In this document: positions 4,895-5,670 of the stretch, one piece after another
Numbering within the stretch: the stretch's first letter is position 1
Layout of the letters: every line of letters starts with the position of its first letter
DNA from: an uncultured Clostridium sp.
Lineage (GTDB): Bacteria; Bacillota_A; Clostridia; TANB77; CAG-508
Assembly (NCBI GenBank): GCA_905200315.1
Contig: CAJKKA010000107.1
Span: 1 to 5,670, forward strand
Direction: 5' to 3'
Length of the DNA: 5,670 nt
Translations under genes and position numbers: made by a program
Notes under the pieces: generated by a model
Databases searched by the model: none
What the model saw: the letters and a program-made list of their open reading frames with translations, nothing else
Told to the model about the DNA's origin: nothing

Positions 4895-5349
4895 TTATAA
4901 ATGGTTAATAAGTATCGAACTTAAAATATTTTTAACCTTTGTAAATTCATCTATTTCTTTATTAGAAACACATATTTTGATTAATATTACAGAATCGTCA
5001 ATTGCTAGATTTTTGTATAGCTTAGAAGAAAAAAACTACGAATACATTTTTCTGTTTTTTCGGAACGTTTAAGTTGTTTTATAATCTTTTTATTAGAGAA
5101 GGCTGCTGAATTAATAAAACAAAATTCTCATATGAGTTCTAATTCGTATTTTTGATTTTTTAGTATAAAAATATATGGGACTGTTAAACTACTGTTTGAA
5201 AAATATTTAGTCCCAATCATATTGTTGTCGTTATGGATTTTCAGTTGAATTGGATATTTTTTTATCCAGGGATTAACTTCAAGTTCAAATTGTTCAGTTA
5301 ACAATAATGATGTTAAGCTCAATTCATCAATGTTTTTGTTTTCATTCAT
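4895..5349 (-). pseudogene. Leftward hypothetical gene broken by a TGA and a frameshift
   Basis: The gene starts at ATG 5349, preceded on the minus strand by GGAGG with an 8-base spacer. An ATG 15 bases earlier overlaps that ribosome site and is rejected. The first open part is 73 aa and ends at TGA (5130-5128). Reading on in the same frame gives protein-like sequence (INSAAFSNKKIIKQLKRSEK) for about 40 codons. At a run of seven A (5029-5035 on +), one added base switches to another frame. That frame reads SSKLYKNLAIDDSVILIKIC, then VSNKEIDEFTKVKNILSSIL, and stops at TAA 4897-4895. The whole would be about 150 aa. I recognise no domain; there is no signal peptide or membrane segment. The 73-aa product may still be made. 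The alternative is a short real gene followed by unrelated DNA, but the coding look of all three parts favours one decayed gene. Confidence 0.5.
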
Positions 5350-5400
5350 ATTAAATACCTCCATGCTTTAAAAATTCTATTTACAATAATAATATGAAGA

Positions 5401-5427
5401 AAAAAACGGAACTGAGTTCCGATTTTT
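5401..5427. repeat. Palindrome copy 3, upstream of the leftward gene
   Basis: CGGAAC (5407-5412) pairs with GTTCCG (5416-5421) around TGA, with A-rich and T-rich arms outside and one A-A mismatch. It shares its core with copies at 1775 and 3374. Its central AACTGAGTTC is identical to 1760-1769 in the leader of the middle operon. T runs on both strands (five and six) make it a possible bidirectional terminator. It lies about 50 bases upstream of the leftward start, where an operator is equally possible. Confidence 0.65.
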
Positions 5428-5537
5428 CAGAGCAAAATCATATATAAATTAATGCATCAATATGTTAAAATAAAAACGTTGGAAAATGTTTTTTAAAATA
5501 TTGTTTTAAGATTTATTTTTGTGATTATTAAAGTAGA

Positions 5538-5564
5538 TTGGTGGACTTAATTGGTGGACTTAAT
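5538..5564 (+). repeat. Right arm-type integrase binding sites (tandem pair)
   Basis: GGTGGACTTAAT occurs twice in tandem, GGTGGACT at 5540-5547 and 5553-5560, 13 bp apart, each preceded by TT. Motif, period and orientation match the left pair at 97-120. The pair lies about 55-75 bp inside the tRNA-derived attachment site, a distance suited to an integrase bridging arm and core sites. Confidence 0.75.
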
Positions 5565-5616
5565 TAGTCAGAAGGCAAAAATTCCTTTAAATAGGCTGAT
5601 TGTAGGGGAGATTATA

Positions 5617-5664
5617 GAGTCTCCAAAACTCCAGAGGTGGGTTCGATTCCTACCACCCCTGCTA
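5617..5664 (+). other. attR: 3' part of a tRNA-Trp gene
   Basis: The sequence reads as tRNA-Trp from the anticodon arm onward. The anticodon loop CTCCAAA is at 5621-5627 with CCA anticodon. The 3' anticodon strand ACTCC is followed by a 4-base variable loop. The T-arm is GTGGG-TTCGATT-CCTAC (5637-5653). The acceptor strand CACCCCT and discriminator G end at 5661, with CTA in place of an encoded CCA. The acceptor 5' strand and D-arm are absent: 58 bases back, an AGGGG is too close and the intervening bases do not fold. This is the displaced half left by integration into a tRNA gene. The crossover is probably at the anticodon stem-loop, where GAGT and ACTC flank a 7-base loop. Confidence 0.8.
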
Positions 5665-5670
5665 TTAAAA

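Noticed and set aside
17..5591. ATTCCTTTAAA shared by 17-27 and 5581-5591 as possible element-end repeat
   Set aside because: Only 11 A+T-rich bases; the left copy is inside a terminator stem and the right copy is away from the tRNA-derived core. Treated as coincidence.
1..5670. CRISPR array, rRNA, complete tRNA or insertion sequence
   Set aside because: No regularly spaced repeat array, no full cloverleaf and no transposase were seen; the tRNA at the right end is only a 3' part.

Overview
The window is strongly A+T-rich, has Shine-Dalgarno sites of the AGGAGG type, T-tailed intrinsic terminators and lysine/isoleucine/asparagine-rich proteins. This fits a low-GC Firmicute, probably in Clostridia. 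A C-terminal protein fragment of a type common in clostridial secreted proteins supports that. Species cannot be read from the sequence.

The window is almost exactly one small integrated genetic element of about 5.5 kb. At the right edge (5617-5664) lies the 3' part of a tRNA-Trp gene, starting at the anticodon arm and lacking the acceptor 5' strand and D-arm. This is the expected displaced attachment site of an element inserted in a tRNA gene. The intact tRNA-Trp should lie just left of base 1. Near each end sits a tandem pair of a GGTGGACT-type repeat with the same 13-bp period (97-120 and 5538-5564), read as arm-type integrase binding sites.

Left module (1-1702): a terminator hairpin, arm sites, a promoter, a 416-aa tyrosine integrase and a 61-aa excisionase-like winged-helix protein, all rightward. 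Middle module (1703-3436): a promoter, a leader with two mutually exclusive hairpins, a chimeric gene (ParB-like HTH half joined to half of a fibronectin-type-III-like domain) and a lipoprotein gene whose end runs through a terminator. Right module (3437-5427): a frameshifted GNAT acetyltransferase remnant, a gene-free stretch holding a probable small RNA of about 160 nt with its own promoter and terminator, a 68-aa rightward ORF, an 82-nt bidirectional terminator palindrome, and a leftward gene of about 150 codons broken by a TGA and a frameshift.

A palindrome with core CGGAAC-NNN-GTTCCG occurs three times (1775, 3374, 5401) and marks transcription-unit boundaries. No relaxase, conjugation, replication or structural gene is visible. 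The element therefore looks like a minimal or decaying integrative element that keeps recombination functions but has several broken cargo genes. The most novel-looking parts are the structured RNA at 4189-4348, the repeated palindrome with its attenuator-like leader, and the HTH/FN3 chimera.
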